From contig JAQVNH010000058.1 of the NCBI GenBank assembly GCA_028703215.1, forward strand, positions 1 to 6,754: 6,754 nucleotides of DNA, in the 5' to 3' direction. A program made the translations under genes and the position numbers. The stretch comes from Eubacteriales bacterium. GTDB taxonomy: Bacteria > Bacillota > Clostridia > Acetivibrionales > STF1-152. Under the pieces are notes generated by a model that saw only the letters and a list, made by a program, of their open reading frames with translations, did no database searches and was not told the origin of the DNA. This document shows positions 6,698-6,754 of this stretch, one piece after another. Every line of letters starts with the position of its first letter. The stretch's first letter is position 1.

Positions 6698-6754
6698 TCA
6701 TCTGATTAAAAAGTGCGTACTTTTTCTAGGATTTTGTGCTTTTAAAAATTTTTT
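6698..6754 (-). CDS. Possible C-terminal end of an unidentified leftward gene
   Basis: On the - strand one frame is open from the window edge for 18 codons to TGA at 6698-6700, reading KKFLKAQNPRKSTHFLIR. The other two - strand frames close early. The stop is one base away from the 16-bp hairpin, as expected for a gene followed by its terminator. The piece is too short to identify, and base composition alone could produce it. Confidence 0.22.
   Translation of the reverse strand, partial: KKFLKAQNPRKSTHFLIR

Noticed and set aside
6661..6705. 14-codon + strand frame from TTG after a GGGGG stretch
   Set aside because: It is formed by the inverted repeat itself, the G-run is a poor and distant RBS, and there is no other coding support.
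6708..6725. AAAAAGT-GCGT-ACTTTTT small inverted repeat as an independent terminator or IS end
   Set aside because: Only seven mostly A-T pairs, easily found by chance in such AT-rich DNA; no transposase or target duplication is visible.

Overview
The window reads as chromosomal DNA of a low-to-mid GC Firmicute, most likely a Clostridia-type gut or anaerobic bacterium. The support is a set of consensus Gram-positive ribosome binding sites (AAGGAG, AAGGAGG, GAGGTGAT), AT-rich sigma-A type promoters, a short non-allosteric type of NagB, and a clostripain-family (C11) protein tethered through a zinc-ribbon/TM N-terminus, an arrangement I associate with Clostridia. No species can be named from the sequence alone.

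Left part (1-1234, + strand): the 3' nine-tenths of a MATE-family multidrug/cation antiporter; its N-terminus lies outside the window. After a short gap with a promoter (TATAAT at 1282-1287), a three-gene + strand cluster runs from 1338 to 4132: nagB (glucosamine-6-phosphate deaminase), glmM (phosphoglucosamine mutase), and a left-handed beta-helix protein that matches the acetyltransferase half of GlmU but has no uridylyltransferase domain. All three meet at the GlcN-6-P / GlcN-1-P node, so this looks like an amino-sugar phosphate operon balancing cell-wall precursor synthesis against return of carbon to glycolysis. The third protein keeps most GlmU acetyltransferase residues (R90, K108, H120, Y123) but has changed one (Asn to His134).

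Right part (4148-6454, - strand): one convergent gene for a 768-residue membrane-anchored C11 cysteine peptidase with an N-terminal zinc ribbon, one TM helix, a Thr/Ser/Ala-rich linker, the His/Cys dyad (H259, C301), and an acidic, aromatic-rich C-terminal region. Its stop codon and that of the beta-helix gene lie in opposite arms of one hairpin (4126-4154). Its promoter (TTGACA-17-TAAAAT at 6528-6556) shows that translation starts at 6454 and not further upstream.

Right edge (6455-6754): about 300 bases without a confident gene. They hold the peptidase promoter and leader, a featureless AT-rich stretch, a perfect 16-bp inverted repeat (6655-6696) that looks like a terminator, and possibly the last 18 codons of a leftward gene entering from outside the window. 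I see no mobile element, CRISPR array or RNA gene, and no clear sign of a wholly new system. The most interesting points are the split GlmU-like protein beside nagB/glmM, the membrane-tethered C11 peptidase, and the shared-stop hairpin.
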